A stretch of 64,000 nucleotides of DNA, taken from Rhizobium chutanense. GTDB taxonomy: Bacteria; Pseudomonadota; Alphaproteobacteria; Rhizobiales; Rhizobiaceae. Below are positions 1-9,020 of the stretch, piece after piece (position 1 is the stretch's first letter; each line of letters begins with the position of its first letter). Below the pieces are notes generated by a model that was given only the letters and a program-made list of their open reading frames with translations, did no database searches and had not been told where the DNA came from. Location: assembly GCF_002531935.1 (NCBI RefSeq), contig NZ_NWSV01000006.1, positions 245,587 through 309,586 of the forward strand. Reading direction: 5' to 3'. The translations under genes were made by a program, and so were the position numbers.

Positions 1-1039
1 ACGGGCCGCCGGTGAAGGAAACGCTCTCGATCACGTCGGGATAGAGCGTGCCCTGGCCGAGGAAATCGGCGCCGCCGAGTTTCTTCGCCTCTTCCTCGAA
101 GGTCTCGATGAACAGCCGGCCGATGATCTTGCGCTTGGTTTCCGGGTCGGAAACGCCTTCGAGTTCGCCGATGAAACGGTCGGAGGCGTCGACATGCAGC
201 AGATGCAGATTGTAGTGCTCACGGAACATGGCGACGACGTTGGCCGCCTCGTCCTTGCGCATCAGCCCGTGGTCGACGAGGATGCAGGTCAGCTGATCGC
301 CGACCGCCTCATGGATGAGCAGCGCAGCAACCGAACTGTCGACGCCGCCCGAAAGCGCGCAGATGACGCGCTTGTCGCCCACCTGCTTGCGGATCTCGTC
401 GACCGCCTTCTGGCGGTAGGCCGACATCGACCAGTCGCCCTTGATGCCGGCGATATTGTGAATGAAGTTGCCGATCAGCTTGGCGCCGTCGGGCGTATGC
501 ACGACTTCCGGGTGGAACTGCACGCCGTAATATTTGCGCTTCTCGTCGGCGATGAAGGCGTAAGGCGCGTTGGAGGAGGTGGCGACCACCTCGAACCCTT
601 CGGGCAGCGCCGTTACGCGGTCGCCATGGCTCATCCAGACCTGGTGGCGCGAGCCGGAGGACCAGAGGCCCTCGAACAGCTGGCAGTCCTTGTCGACCTC
701 CAGGAAGGCGCGGCCGAATTCGCGGTGATGGCCGCTTTCGACCTTGCCGCCGAGCTGCATGCACATCGTCTGCTGACCGTAGCAGATGCCGAAAACCGGC
801 AGGCCGCTGTCGAAGATGATTTGGGGCGCCCGCGGCGATCCTTCGTCCACCGTCGAAGCCGGGCTGCCGGACAGGATCACGGCTTTCGGCTGCAGGCGCT
901 TGAAGCCCTCTTCGGCCGATTGGAAGGGAACGATTTCGCAATAGACGCCGGCCTCGCGCACGCGCCGTGCGATGAGCTGGGTCACCTGGCTGCCGAAATC
1001 GACGATGAGAACGGAGTCGGGATGTGCTGTCTGGGTCAT
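1..1039 (-). CDS. guaA: GMP synthase (glutamine-hydrolysing), N-terminal two thirds; gene runs off the window
   Basis: Converts XMP to GMP using glutamine and ATP, the last step of guanine nucleotide synthesis in the cytoplasm. The minus-strand frame opens with ATG at 1039 and stays open to base 1, giving about 346 of the roughly 520 residues usual for the family. The glutamine amidotransferase domain comes first: [14 protein letters not shown] near residue 15, the nucleophile Cys in FGICYGQQT, and the His-Pro-Glu of VQFHPEV. The ATP pyrophosphatase P-loop [10 protein letters not shown] follows near residue 235. The 3' end, including the dimerisation domain, lies outside the window. Identity is secure; only the missing end is unknown. 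Confidence 0.97.
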   Translation of the reverse strand, partial: MTQTAHPDSVLIVDFGSQVTQLIARRVREAGVYCEIVPFQSAEEGFKRLQPKAVILSGSPASTVDEGSPRAPQIIFDSGLPVFGICYGQQTMCMQLGGKVESGHHREFGRAFLEVDKDCQLFEGLWSSGSRHQVWMSHGDRVTALPEGFEVVATSSNAPYAFIADEKRKYYGVQFHPEVVHTPDGAKLIGNFIHNIAGIKGDWSMSAYRQKAVDEIRKQVGDKRVICALSGGVDSSVAALLIHEAVGDQLTCILVDHGLMRKDEAANVVAMFREHYNLHLLHVDASDRFIGELEGVSDPETKRKIIGRLFIETFEEEAKKLGGADFLGQGTLYPDVIESVSFTGGP

Positions 1040-1120
1040 GTCGAGGCTTTAATGAAAAGCGCTTCGCCTGGCAATCCGGGAAATCGGCGGCATCGGGTTT
1101 TTATTGTTCCGATTGTCCCT

Positions 1121-1142
1121 CGCGCGTCTGAAAAGACGCGCG
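1121..1142 (-). terminator. GAAA-loop hairpin downstream of the MTA/SAH nucleosidase gene
   Basis: A perfect 9-bp stem (1121-1129 with 1134-1142) closed by a four-base loop lies 15 bases past the nucleosidase stop codon on the minus strand. No clear U-run follows, so it may stabilise the 3' end or act as a weak terminator. The stem CGCGTCT/AGACGCG recurs at 8925-8944, so it also belongs to a dispersed palindrome family. Confidence 0.45.
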
Positions 1143-1156
1143 GCGACATCGAGGGT

Positions 1157-1795
1157 TCAGAACCAGAAAACCCCGTCTTCCAGCGCCGTGAACAGGCTGT
1201 CGACGCCATAGGAGAGTTTGCGGTCGACGATATGCAGATATTCCGTCCAGCCGGAGATATGCTGCAGCTCGACCGCGCCGTCGGAAATGCCGCGAAGGCC
1301 GATCAGCGGCAGCTTGTAGCCCTGGCAGGCGCGCAGCACCGCAAAGGTCTCCATATCGACCATGTCGGCGTCGATAGCGGTATAGGCCGCCCCCGAGATG
1401 ACGTTGCCGCCGGTGGAAAGGCTGGCTTCGGCAATGCCGGGAATGCGCAGCGGCAGCTCGATCACCGCCGGCAGGTCGAGGAAGGGTGTCCGGCCCTTTT
1501 CGAAGCCGAGCGGCGAAGCGTCCATGTCGCGGTAGGAAACCGAGGTCACCTGATAGATTTCGGTCTGTTCCAGTTTCGCCGAGCCGGCCGAGCCGAGGGA
1601 AACGACGAGATCTGGCAGATCGTCGGCCGCATCGAGCCGCGCCAGCGTCTTGGTCAGCACGACCGCGGCCTCGACCGGGCCGACGCCGGTCATCAAGGGT
1701 TCGATGCGCGACCGCAGGAAGGGACCGTATTCGGCCTCGGCCGCCATGACGAAAAGGATGGATTTCCCCGCGACCGATTTCAGTTCGAACTTCAT
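1157..1795 (-). CDS. 5'-methylthioadenosine/S-adenosylhomocysteine nucleosidase-type phosphorylase-fold protein
   Basis: Predicted to cleave adenine from methylthioadenosine or S-adenosylhomocysteine, recycling by-products of methylation and polyamine synthesis. The 212-residue protein has the nucleoside phosphorylase fold marks: AAEAEYGPFL at 18-27 with a candidate catalytic Glu, the glycine loop SLGSAGSAK at 66-74, the ribose-binding VDMET at 146-150 and the GISDGAVE segment carrying the catalytic-type Asp at 172. It is shorter than the E. coli enzyme (232 residues) and divergent at the N terminus, so the exact substrate is inferred. Its ATG overlaps the stop of the upstream thioesterase gene by 4 bases, so the pair is probably translationally coupled. 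Confidence 0.8.
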   Translation of the reverse strand: MKFELKSVAGKSILFVMAAEAEYGPFLRSRIEPLMTGVGPVEAAVVLTKTLARLDAADDLPDLVVSLGSAGSAKLEQTEIYQVTSVSYRDMDASPLGFEKGRTPFLDLPAVIELPLRIPGIAEASLSTGGNVISGAAYTAIDADMVDMETFAVLRACQGYKLPLIGLRGISDGAVELQHISGWTEYLHIVDRKLSYGVDSLFTALEDGVFWF

Positions 1796-2241
1796 CCCGT
1801 AATTCCTTCCCTGCCGCGGATCACCATCATCGTTCCGGTCATGGAGGCGATGAGTTTGGCCGGCCCGTCGCTGATCGCGTAGCCTCGCCCGTCGGCGACG
1901 ATGATGGTGGAGCCGGGTTTGGTGATTTCCCCGCGAAACAGGAAACGATCACCACGCCCCGGCGACATGAGATTGACCTTGAACTCGATCGTCAGGATCG
2001 AGGCTTCGGGGTCGATGACGCTGTAGGCGGCAAAACCGCAGGCCGAATCGAGCGCGGCGGAAATGATGCCCGCATGCAGGATGCCGTGCTGCTGTGTCAG
2101 TTTGACGTCGAAGGGAAGCTCGATCTCGACGACGCCGTGTTCGACACGTGTCAGTTCCGCGCCGATCGTCTCCATCGCCGCCTGCCGCGCAAAATTGCGG
2201 CGGATTCGCGCGCGGAAATCGCCCCTGTCAGTCTCGCTCAT
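1792..2241 (-). CDS. PaaI-family hotdog-fold thioesterase
   Basis: A 149-residue single-domain hotdog protein of the PaaI/YdiI acyl-CoA thioesterase type. The segment QQHGILHAGIISAALDSACG holds the conserved HG..HAG helix, and the C terminus TIIVADGRGYAIS fits the family beta strands. I start at ATG 2241 (MSETDRGD), since the 20 codons upstream do not look like a hotdog N terminus. It is the first gene of a two-gene unit with the nucleosidase. The acyl substrate cannot be told from sequence. Confidence 0.8.
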   Translation of the reverse strand: MSETDRGDFRARIRRNFARQAAMETIGAELTRVEHGVVEIELPFDVKLTQQHGILHAGIISAALDSACGFAAYSVIDPEASILTIEFKVNLMSPGRGDRFLFRGEITKPGSTIIVADGRGYAISDGPAKLIASMTGTMMVIRGREGITG

Positions 2242-2460
2242 GTCTGCCCCTCTTGCAGCGGCGAAAGTGGCATGGCGGGCCGGATTCGACAAGCTGCACA
2301 TTGCCGAAATCGGTCTGGACGGCGGCGGAAAGCGCGCACCGTGTCGCCCGGGCCACCTTTCGACTTTCTATCGCTGTGCAAGCCGGTGCGAAGACGATTG
2401 CAGCTTCGCGCTCAGCGGGTATTCTCCGCGTCAGGTCTCGAAACGACGGAGCGCCGGCGC

Positions 2461-3537
2461 ATGACGACGATATCGCAATCGGTGCGGAATTTCGAGACCT
2501 GGCTGGCTGGCGAACTCGGGGCCGATCTCGTCGAGGACGATCTGCGCGAGAAGCACGAGAAGATGCGCAGTGACGATTTCGTCTTCCTGCGCGCCACCTA
2601 TTGGCGCTGGTGCGAAATCATCCTCGATATCCGCCCGGAACTCGCAAGCGCGCCCGAGGTGCTGGCGATCGGCGATACGCATCTGGAGAATTTCGGCACC
2701 TGGCGCGATGCCGAGGGCCGGCTCGTCTGGGGCGTCAACGATTTCGACGATGCGGCGGTCATGCCTTATGCGCTGGATCTCGTCCGCCTGGCGGCAAGCG
2801 CCATCCTGGCGCGCAACGGCGACGGCCCCTCGGTCCCGATGATCGGCGAACTGATCCTTGCCGGCTATCGCCGGGGCCTTGAAGATCGGCTGCCCATCAT
2901 CCTTGAGCGCGATCATAAATGGCTGCGCAAGGCGCTGATGCTGCCGAATTCCGAACGTCGGCAATTCTGGGAGAAATACGAGACGCTGACGCCGGGCAAG
3001 ACCGAGGCGTCCGCCGCCTATACAAAGGCGCTCGCCGATGCACTGCCGCCCGGCTCAGGACCCTTCGTGGCGAAGCCCCGCAGCGCCGGCACCGGCAGCC
3101 TCGGCCGACCGCGTTTCGTCGCTTACGCCGAATGGCAGGGCGGGCCGGTGCTACGCGAGGCGAAGGCGCTGCTGCCGTCGGCCTGGTCGCTTCGCCACAG
3201 GCCGCAGGACACGGCGATCCATGCGGGCGAAATCGCCGGCGGGCGGGCGCGCTCAGCCGATCCCCATTATAGCGTCTCCGGCCGTATTCTCCTGCGCCGG
3301 CTTTCGCCGAACAGCCGCAAGATCGAGATCGACAAGCACCCGGAAGTCCTGCTTTCGCCGACGATGCTCGAGCTGATGGGCTTCGAGATCGCCAATTGCC
3401 ATTCCGACGACGCTGCGGCCGCAGCAACGATCCTGCAGGACTTGCAGGCCAGGGGATCCGAATGGCTGCATGAGGCGGCAAGGGCCGCCGCCTCATGCGT
3501 CAGCGCCGAGCAGAAGGCCTACGCGCGCGGCCGTTGA
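2461..3537 (+). CDS. DUF2252 family protein, kinase-like
   Basis: A 358-residue cytoplasmic protein of the DUF2252 family, which has no settled function. The motif GDTHLENFG at 71-79, followed by NDFDD at 93-97, resembles the catalytic loop and metal-binding Asp of aminoglycoside phosphotransferase-like kinases, so a small-molecule kinase role is possible. The frame is open far upstream, but those codons are antisense to the thioesterase; ATG 2461 gives the family-like start MTTISQSVRNFETW. The 3' end converges with and overlaps the DUF1513 gene by 19 bases. Confidence 0.75.
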   Translation: MTTISQSVRNFETWLAGELGADLVEDDLREKHEKMRSDDFVFLRATYWRWCEIILDIRPELASAPEVLAIGDTHLENFGTWRDAEGRLVWGVNDFDDAAVMPYALDLVRLAASAILARNGDGPSVPMIGELILAGYRRGLEDRLPIILERDHKWLRKALMLPNSERRQFWEKYETLTPGKTEASAAYTKALADALPPGSGPFVAKPRSAGTGSLGRPRFVAYAEWQGGPVLREAKALLPSAWSLRHRPQDTAIHAGEIAGGRARSADPHYSVSGRILLRRLSPNSRKIEIDKHPEVLLSPTMLELMGFEIANCHSDDAAAAATILQDLQARGSEWLHEAARAAASCVSAEQKAYARGR

Positions 3538-4616
3538 GAAATCCGGACGATGTGCTGGTCCCAGGCGACATCGCTGCGGGTCGACAGGAAATCGCCGTCA
3601 TAGGAGGAAACGGCAAAGCCGCTTCTTGCCGGCGCGATGCCCGCGGCATCCGGGATGGTCGTTTCCGCTAGCACCTTGCCCGACCTTGCATCGATGGTCA
3701 CCGAGGCACCGCCTTTCGGCGACGTCACGCCGACGAGGCCTTCGCGGCGGTTGACGGCGATTGCGCCGACATAATTGGCAAGCCTGCGCGTCGTCTCTTC
3801 CGGCAGGTCGATGAAGGTGAGATCCTCTCCCTTGGCAAAATGGCCGACAAGCGGCGGCAGGTCCTTACGGTGGCCTTCATACTGGCAGGCAAACCAGATG
3901 CGGCCCTGATCGTCGAGATCGACATGGCGGGTGGAGAGTTGGGCCCATTGCGCCGGCAGCACGTGTTTTTCGACCAGCGCCCCGGTCGCCGCATCGATGA
4001 GGACAAGCGACGGCTGCATCGCCCCGAGATTGAGCTTGGTGCGGCCGAAATCCGGATGTGTCTCGATGCCGCCATTGGCGACGATCAGAAGGCGTCCGTC
4101 GTCGGAAACCGTCATGTCGTGCGGACCGATGCCGTAGGTTTCGAATTCGCCGATGCGGCTGAAGCGGTCGGTGGCGTCGTAGAGGCCGATCATGCCGCGA
4201 TTGCCGTCGAAGTCGTTTTCGCTGGCGTAGAGCACGCGGCCATCGGGCGAAAAGGCGCCATGGCCGTAGAAATGCCGGCCCTCCGCAGAGCTGATAACGA
4301 TCGGTTCGCGCCTATTGCGGGCATCGAAAATCATCGCATAGGTGCCGGGCCGGCGGGCGAAGGCGACGGTCATGCCGGTGATCGCACTGAAGGCCATGCC
4401 GTGCGCCCGGGCCGGAAGCGCCACCTGATCGACGACCTCGCCGCGCTCCGTCACGGTGGCGACGGCATAGGAGCCGTCGGCGACACGCATGCCCGAAGCA
4501 TAGACCGCATCGGCCTGCTCCAGGGCCAGAAGCGACTTTGGCGTCAAGGCTGCAAGGAAGCCGATCCCGGCCGCCTTGACGAAACTGCGTCGGTCGATTG
4601 CGGCACTTCGCATCAT
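3519..4616 (-). CDS. DUF1513 protein, Tat-exported beta-propeller-like
   Basis: A 365-residue exported protein. The N terminus has the twin-arginine signal DRRSFVKAAG followed by a hydrophobic stretch GIGFLAALTPKSLLAL, so it is probably exported folded to the periplasm. Repeated blade-like segments (HGAFSPDGRVLYASEND, HDMTVSDDGRLLIVANGG) suggest a beta-propeller. It is the last gene of the imelysin/di-heme operon; ATG 4616 lies four bases past the preceding stop with GGAG upstream, and ATG 4613 or 4631 are alternatives. Members of this family occur next to imelysin genes in iron-regulated clusters; the biochemical role is not known. Confidence 0.8.
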   Translation of the reverse strand: MMRSAAIDRRSFVKAAGIGFLAALTPKSLLALEQADAVYASGMRVADGSYAVATVTERGEVVDQVALPARAHGMAFSAITGMTVAFARRPGTYAMIFDARNRREPIVISSAEGRHFYGHGAFSPDGRVLYASENDFDGNRGMIGLYDATDRFSRIGEFETYGIGPHDMTVSDDGRLLIVANGGIETHPDFGRTKLNLGAMQPSLVLIDAATGALVEKHVLPAQWAQLSTRHVDLDDQGRIWFACQYEGHRKDLPPLVGHFAKGEDLTFIDLPEETTRRLANYVGAIAVNRREGLVGVTSPKGGASVTIDARSGKVLAETTIPDAAGIAPARSGFAVSSYDGDFLSTRSDVAWDQHIVRISQRPRA

Positions 4617-4620
4617 CGCT

Positions 4621-5721
4621 TCAGTCTCCATCCGAAAAGGAAAAGCCGGCCGAAAGGCCGATCGCCGCGCCATATTCGTCGCTGATCCGGGTGATCAGGT
4701 CGCGGCTCTCGGCAAGCAGCGTATCCAGCTTGGCCTTCTCCGCATCGCTTGTCGCGGCGTCGATGTCGGGGTTGAGCTTCGGCACGCTGTCGAGCAGCGA
4801 TTTGAAATCCTCGTCGATCGAGGCGGCAATCGCCTGTTTGTCCGGCGGCAGAAGCTCGGCCATGCCGGCCTTCTGCCAGAGCGTGCGCAGGCCGTCGATA
4901 TTGGCGGCCATCGATTTCCAGGTGTTCTTGGAGCGCCAGTAGATCGCCATGCGCGGGCGCGGCGCGGTGTCCTTGCCCTTGTAGAACTGCTCCAACCGCT
5001 GGTCGCGGACATTTTCCGCACCGTGGACGAGAATGCCGAGCAGCGCGGTCACGGCTTCCTTGTTGTCCATGAAATCGTTGCTCTGCGGGCCGGGATGTTT
5101 CCAGCTCGCCTGCACGCCGTCGGGTTTTTCCCAGGCGGCGACGACTTCGCCGGCTTCCCGCTGGATATTGCCGGCGACCGCCTGGCCGTAAAGGCAGCGG
5201 AAGCCGCCCTTCTGCTTGACGAGATCGTCGGAACCATTGCCGTAGAGCACGTATTCCAGCGCCGTCAGGCCCTGCAGGGCGACGCTCTTGCCGGCGATCG
5301 CATCGACCGTCGCATCCTTCGGGTCGGCCTTGGCGATCAGCGCCTGCACCTGTTTCAGGCCGACGCCTTTGCGGTCGGGATAAAACAGGATGTGCTCGAA
5401 GAGATTGTCCTGGATGACGGGGCCGGTCTGCACGATCTCGATGATCGACCAGTAGCGGATCGTATCGTCGAAGGCGGATTTCGCCTTGTCGAGCGACTGC
5501 GGCGTGCCGTCGGCGCAGAGGTCCTTCATCGCCGTCGTCAGCCGGGCAGACGATTGCTGCATGTTGCGATAGCCGGGACGGATCACCTCGTCGACGGCGC
5601 GCTGCATGACGGCGGCAACGGCATCCTCGTTCAGCCCTGCCGGAGGAGCAGCGGTCTGGGCGGCCGCTGACGTGGCGAGGCCGAGCAGAGAAAGGCAGAG
5701 CAGGGGGTGCCATAGGCGCAT
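4621..5721 (-). CDS. Imelysin-family (M75) periplasmic protein, second paralogue, lacking the GxHxxE His
   Basis: A 366-residue secreted imelysin-like helical protein with signal peptide MRLWHPLLCLSLLGLATSAAA. Imelysins such as IrpA and ICMP are periplasmic or outer-membrane proteins linked to iron uptake. Where the first paralogue in this operon (7543-8820) has GYHAIEF, this copy has LTALEYVLYG, keeping the Glu but not the His, so metal binding may differ. Its ATG overlaps the TGA of the di-heme gene by one base (TGATG), showing coupling. Start ATG 5721 is preferred over the adjacent TTG. Confidence 0.85.
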   Translation of the reverse strand: MRLWHPLLCLSLLGLATSAAAQTAAPPAGLNEDAVAAVMQRAVDEVIRPGYRNMQQSSARLTTAMKDLCADGTPQSLDKAKSAFDDTIRYWSIIEIVQTGPVIQDNLFEHILFYPDRKGVGLKQVQALIAKADPKDATVDAIAGKSVALQGLTALEYVLYGNGSDDLVKQKGGFRCLYGQAVAGNIQREAGEVVAAWEKPDGVQASWKHPGPQSNDFMDNKEAVTALLGILVHGAENVRDQRLEQFYKGKDTAPRPRMAIYWRSKNTWKSMAANIDGLRTLWQKAGMAELLPPDKQAIAASIDEDFKSLLDSVPKLNPDIDAATSDAEKAKLDTLLAESRDLITRISDEYGAAIGLSAGFSFSDGD

Positions 5722-7295
5722 CAAAGTGACTCCAGGAATGTAATCAGGGCCGCCCTGTCATCTTTCGACAGGACGGAGAAAGCGTTGCGGGCCTTTTCAG
5801 CTTCGCCGCCATGCCACAGGATCGCCTCGGTGAGATCCCGCGCACGGCCGTCATGCAGGAAAAAGCTGTGTCCGCTGACAGTCCGGGTCAGTCCTATACC
5901 CCATAGCGGTGGCGTGCGCCATTCACGTCCGCTTGCAAGGCCGACCTGCTGCCCGTCGGCAAGGCCGTCGCCCATATCGTGCAGAAGGAAGTCGGAATAG
6001 GGCCAGATCAGCTGGAAGGATTGCGCCTTGTCCGATGTATCCCGGCGGGTGACGAATTTCGGCACATGGCAGGAAATGCAGCCGGTTTCGTAGAAGATCC
6101 GCTTGCCCCGCAGCGTCTCGGGGAAGCTCGCCTTGCGGCGCGAGGGAACAGCAAGATTTTCGGAATAGAAGGTCACGAGGTCGAGAATGGGACCCGGCGC
6201 TTCTTCCTCGCCCAGCCGTTTCTGCACGCCGGTCGGCATGGCCCGACATTTCTCCTCGGCCTTGGTGCAATCGCCATGCGCGTCCGGGTGGTCGGGCGTC
6301 GAAATACCGATATCATTGGCGAAGGCGTCGGCATTCTGGTCGCGCACCGTGGCGTTCTGCGCCTTCCAGCCGAACCGGCCGAGCGCGATCTCGCCGCTGC
6401 GGTGGTCACGCACGATCGCCGCCTTGCCGGAGATGCCGTCGCCATCGGCATCGTCGGGATCGGCATGGGCAAGAATATCCGCCTCGGATATCGCCTCGAT
6501 CAGCCCGAGGCCGATCATCGCGGGGGCAACTCGCGCCGAGATCGTCGTCGCCGGATCAAGCGGTCCGTAGGCAAGGTCGGTCACCGCATAATGCGGCCGG
6601 CGCAGCGGCACGGTCTCGCCGTCGCCAAGCGTCGCCGTCTCCTCGTCATAGCGGATCGTCATCCGGCCTTCGGCGGCAAGGCCGGGAACGGCAAGATCCT
6701 GCAACTGGTGACCATAGACCGGATCGGGGAAATTCAGGATATCGGCGCCCGCAATCGCCTTTTCTTCCTCGGGTGTTTTGGCTGCGCGGGACAGCCGCAG
6801 GAACATCGAGACGGCGCTTGGACCGCCTTCCGGCGGTTTGCCGCGGCCGTCATTGACATGACAGCTCATGCACGAGCGGGCGTTGAACAGCGGCCCGAGA
6901 CCATCGGAGGCCTGTGTCGAGGACGGAGCGGACACCCAGAGCTTGCGGAAGAGCGCATTGCCGAGTTTGAAATTCTGCTCTTCTTCGAAGGGGATGTTGG
7001 CCGAAATATGCGAGAAGCTATCCTCGGTGACCGGGTCGATCGAGGTCGTAGCCCCCGCCTGCATCGCTTCATATGGTTCGGCCTTGGAAAAATCCTCGGT
7101 CGGCCGCGTCACATCGGCGACGCGTTTCAGATCCGCTTCGGAAAGATCGGTGCGTTTCGCCGGCAGATCGAAACCGGCGGCAAGAGCGACAGGCGCTCCC
7201 GCAAGGGTGGCAAGAGTGGCGACGCGAAGGGAGAGGCGGACTTTTGAAAGGAGGCGATAATCCCCAGCGGCAAACTCAAGGGTGCCGGTACGCAC
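5721..7295 (-). CDS. Di-heme cytochrome c-type oxidoreductase (thiol oxidoreductase-like)
   Basis: A periplasmic protein with two c-type heme sites, CMSCH at 142-146 and CISCH at 406-410 counted from the GTG at 7295, plus an acidic loop DPDDADGDGISG near 279-290 that may bind calcium. The N terminus carries a hydrophobic export segment ending VALAAG. The frame is open further upstream but there it crosses the RIME-like repeat at 7310-7480, so GTG 7295 with GAGGGA before it is the likeliest start (524 residues). It sits between two imelysin genes, suggesting electron transfer, perhaps iron reduction or oxidation, tied to metal uptake. That role is inference. Confidence 0.82.
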   Translation of the reverse strand: MRTGTLEFAAGDYRLLSKVRLSLRVATLATLAGAPVALAAGFDLPAKRTDLSEADLKRVADVTRPTEDFSKAEPYEAMQAGATTSIDPVTEDSFSHISANIPFEEEQNFKLGNALFRKLWVSAPSSTQASDGLGPLFNARSCMSCHVNDGRGKPPEGGPSAVSMFLRLSRAAKTPEEEKAIAGADILNFPDPVYGHQLQDLAVPGLAAEGRMTIRYDEETATLGDGETVPLRRPHYAVTDLAYGPLDPATTISARVAPAMIGLGLIEAISEADILAHADPDDADGDGISGKAAIVRDHRSGEIALGRFGWKAQNATVRDQNADAFANDIGISTPDHPDAHGDCTKAEEKCRAMPTGVQKRLGEEEAPGPILDLVTFYSENLAVPSRRKASFPETLRGKRIFYETGCISCHVPKFVTRRDTSDKAQSFQLIWPYSDFLLHDMGDGLADGQQVGLASGREWRTPPLWGIGLTRTVSGHSFFLHDGRARDLTEAILWHGGEAEKARNAFSVLSKDDRAALITFLESL

Positions 7296-7309
7296 TTCCC
7301 TCGCAGCTC

Positions 7310-7480
7310 CCTCATTCCCTTCCTCGGGCTTTGCCCGAGGGATGTCACAGGAATCCAGTGCGCCCAAGTCCTTGGGCGCGGAAGACTCCCCTTGGACCGA
7401 GTCATTCACGGCGCCGACGCGCCGTGGCTGGATTCCTGTGACATCCCTCGGGCAAAGCCCTGAGGGCACAGGAATGAGGG
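7310..7480 (+). repeat. RIME-like palindromic intergenic repeat, copy 1
   Basis: A 171-base mosaic of inverted repeats. CAGGAATCCAG in the left half faces CTGGATTCCTG in the right half. Smaller hairpins are visible at CCTCGGGC-TTT-GCCCGAGG, at the GCGCCCAAG/CTTGGGCGC stem, and at ACGGCGC/GCGCCGT. The same element occurs in opposite orientation at 58212-58362. The architecture fits the Rhizobium-specific intergenic mosaic element (RIME) class. It sits inside the imelysin operon, between the first imelysin gene and the di-heme gene. Confidence 0.75.
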
Positions 7481-7542
7481 AAGTAATGAACCGCATTTCA
7501 GAGTCCGGGCCGCTCCGGCTGTCGAAGCGGCCCGCCTTTTGC

Positions 7543-8820
7543 TTATTTGAAGACGGCGTTAGGATTATCCAAGCTGTCGGAACCTTCAAGCTGAACCGTG
7601 CCGAGATCGAGTGCGGCAATAACGCGCTGTACCGATTTCGTCTGGTCGATCAGACCGTCGATGGCCGCCTGGACGACGGCGTTGCCTTCCTTGTTGCCCT
7701 CGCCGATCATCTGGTCGTACTTCTCGACCGTCTCGCCTCGCTTGGCCATGGCGTTCATCGCGTCGAGCGTCTTGTTGAGCTTGCCTTCCATCTCGGCATC
7801 GAGCGCCTTGTCCTTGGCGGCGACGAGATCGTGCAGCGACGGGCCGCTGAGCTTGGTGCCGTCGACGCGGGTATAGTTGCCGGTATAGGCGGCGGCGATG
7901 CCGATCGCGTCGTTGAGATGCGAGTTGTAGGTATTGTCGGAAAAGCAATCATGCTCTTCTTCCGGATCGTGCAGCAGCAGGCCCAGTTTCATGCGCTCGC
8001 CGGCAAGCTCGCCGTAGGAGAGCGAACCCATGCCCGTCAGGATCGCCACGAGGCCGGCCTTCGGGTCGGCCTCGACATTCTTCGTCGCAGCCCCGTCCGG
8101 CTTCCAGTTGTCGGTCATTTCCTGCAGGTCTGAAACGAGCAGGGTGGAGGCGGACTTCAGATATTCGGCGCGGCGGTCGCAATTGCCGTGCGTGCAGTTC
8201 TTCAGATCGTAATCGGTGGCCGGGCGGTCGCCGGCGCCGGGTCCGGTGCCGTTCAGATCCTGGCCCCAGAGCAGGAATTCGATGGCGTGATAGCCGGTCG
8301 CGACATTGGCCTCGATGCCGCCGGCCTCGGCGAGCGTGCCCGAGAGGAATTCCGGCGTCAGCTTCGAGGCGTCGATATCCTTGCCGTCGATCTTGATCGT
8401 CTTGTTGGCGATGACATTGGCCACGTAGAGCGAATTTTCGTCGCTCTCGGTGCCGTAGGAGGCATCGACATAGTCGATCAGGCCTTCATCGAGCGGCCAT
8501 GCGTTGACCTTGCCTTCCCAGTCGTCGACGATCGGATTGCCGAAACGATAAACTTCCGTCTGCTGGTAGGGAACACGCGCCTTGATCCAGGCGTCCCTGG
8601 CGGCTTTCAGCGTCGCATCATCAGGCGCCTTCAGGAAGGCGTCGATGGCGGCGTCGAGCGCCTTGGCCGTCGTCAGCGAGTCCTCGTATTTCGCATACGC
8701 CACGTCGGCATAATGTTTCACCACGGCGCCAGCATCGGTCTCGGCATGGGCGGGTAGGGCGAGCAGGGCGGCGGGGGCAATCGCCAGCACGGCTGCGCGG
8801 AATTTGCGGTTGAGCTTCAT
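7543..8820 (-). CDS. Imelysin-family (M75) iron-regulated-type periplasmic protein
   Basis: A 425-residue secreted imelysin with signal peptide MKLNRKFRAAVLAIAPAALL..AHA and the family motif GxHxxE as GYHAIEF at 176-182, followed by LLWGQDLNGTGPGAGDRP. Homologues (IrpA of Synechococcus, ICMP of Pseudomonas) are iron-linked surface or periplasmic proteins; protease activity is disputed. It is the first gene of the operon running down to DUF1513 at 3519, split from the di-heme gene by a RIME-like repeat. A possible Irr-type palindrome lies about 185 bases upstream. Confidence 0.88.
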   Translation of the reverse strand: MKLNRKFRAAVLAIAPAALLALPAHAETDAGAVVKHYADVAYAKYEDSLTTAKALDAAIDAFLKAPDDATLKAARDAWIKARVPYQQTEVYRFGNPIVDDWEGKVNAWPLDEGLIDYVDASYGTESDENSLYVANVIANKTIKIDGKDIDASKLTPEFLSGTLAEAGGIEANVATGYHAIEFLLWGQDLNGTGPGAGDRPATDYDLKNCTHGNCDRRAEYLKSASTLLVSDLQEMTDNWKPDGAATKNVEADPKAGLVAILTGMGSLSYGELAGERMKLGLLLHDPEEEHDCFSDNTYNSHLNDAIGIAAAYTGNYTRVDGTKLSGPSLHDLVAAKDKALDAEMEGKLNKTLDAMNAMAKRGETVEKYDQMIGEGNKEGNAVVQAAIDGLIDQTKSVQRVIAALDLGTVQLEGSDSLDNPNAVFK

Positions 8821-8861
8821 AATCCTCTCCTGTGACGGGATTTTCCGTCTAGCGCATCGGC

Positions 8862-8954
8862 CCGAAAATCGAATCGATTTTCGGAAAGCACGATGCGTCG
8901 AGTCAAAGTGTTACAGCGTCCTTTGCGCGTCTGATAAGACGCGCGGCGCTGTAA
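8862..8954. repeat. Dispersed palindromic intergenic element
   Basis: Two adjacent palindromes: arms 8862-8872 and 8874-8884 around one base, and the nested stem-loop 8911-8954. The inner stem with a four-base loop recurs beside the nucleosidase gene at 1121-1142. Such elements are common between genes in Rhizobiaceae; that statement is from general knowledge, not a search. Confidence 0.55.
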
Positions 8955-9003
8955 TCGGGCTCCGTCTCTTCGCGCAAAAGTAAACTGGTGTCAAACGCTC
9001 TAG

Positions 9004-9020
9004 TTTGGAATGGTTTTAAG
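9004..9020 (-). promoter_or_regulatory. Candidate Irr/ICE-like iron-response palindrome
   Basis: On the minus strand the 17-mer CTTAAAACCATTCCAAA approximates the rhizobial Irr box TTTAGAA-N3-TTCTAAA, with about three transitions. It lies just upstream of a minus-strand TTGACA (8994-8989) before the imelysin operon, whose homologues are iron-regulated. The match is imperfect, so this is a candidate only. Confidence 0.3.

Noticed and set aside
194..1882. A 562-codon plus-strand frame opposite guaA and the nucleosidase
   Set aside because: Both strands cannot be genes here; guaA and the nucleosidase have clear catalytic motifs and this frame has none.
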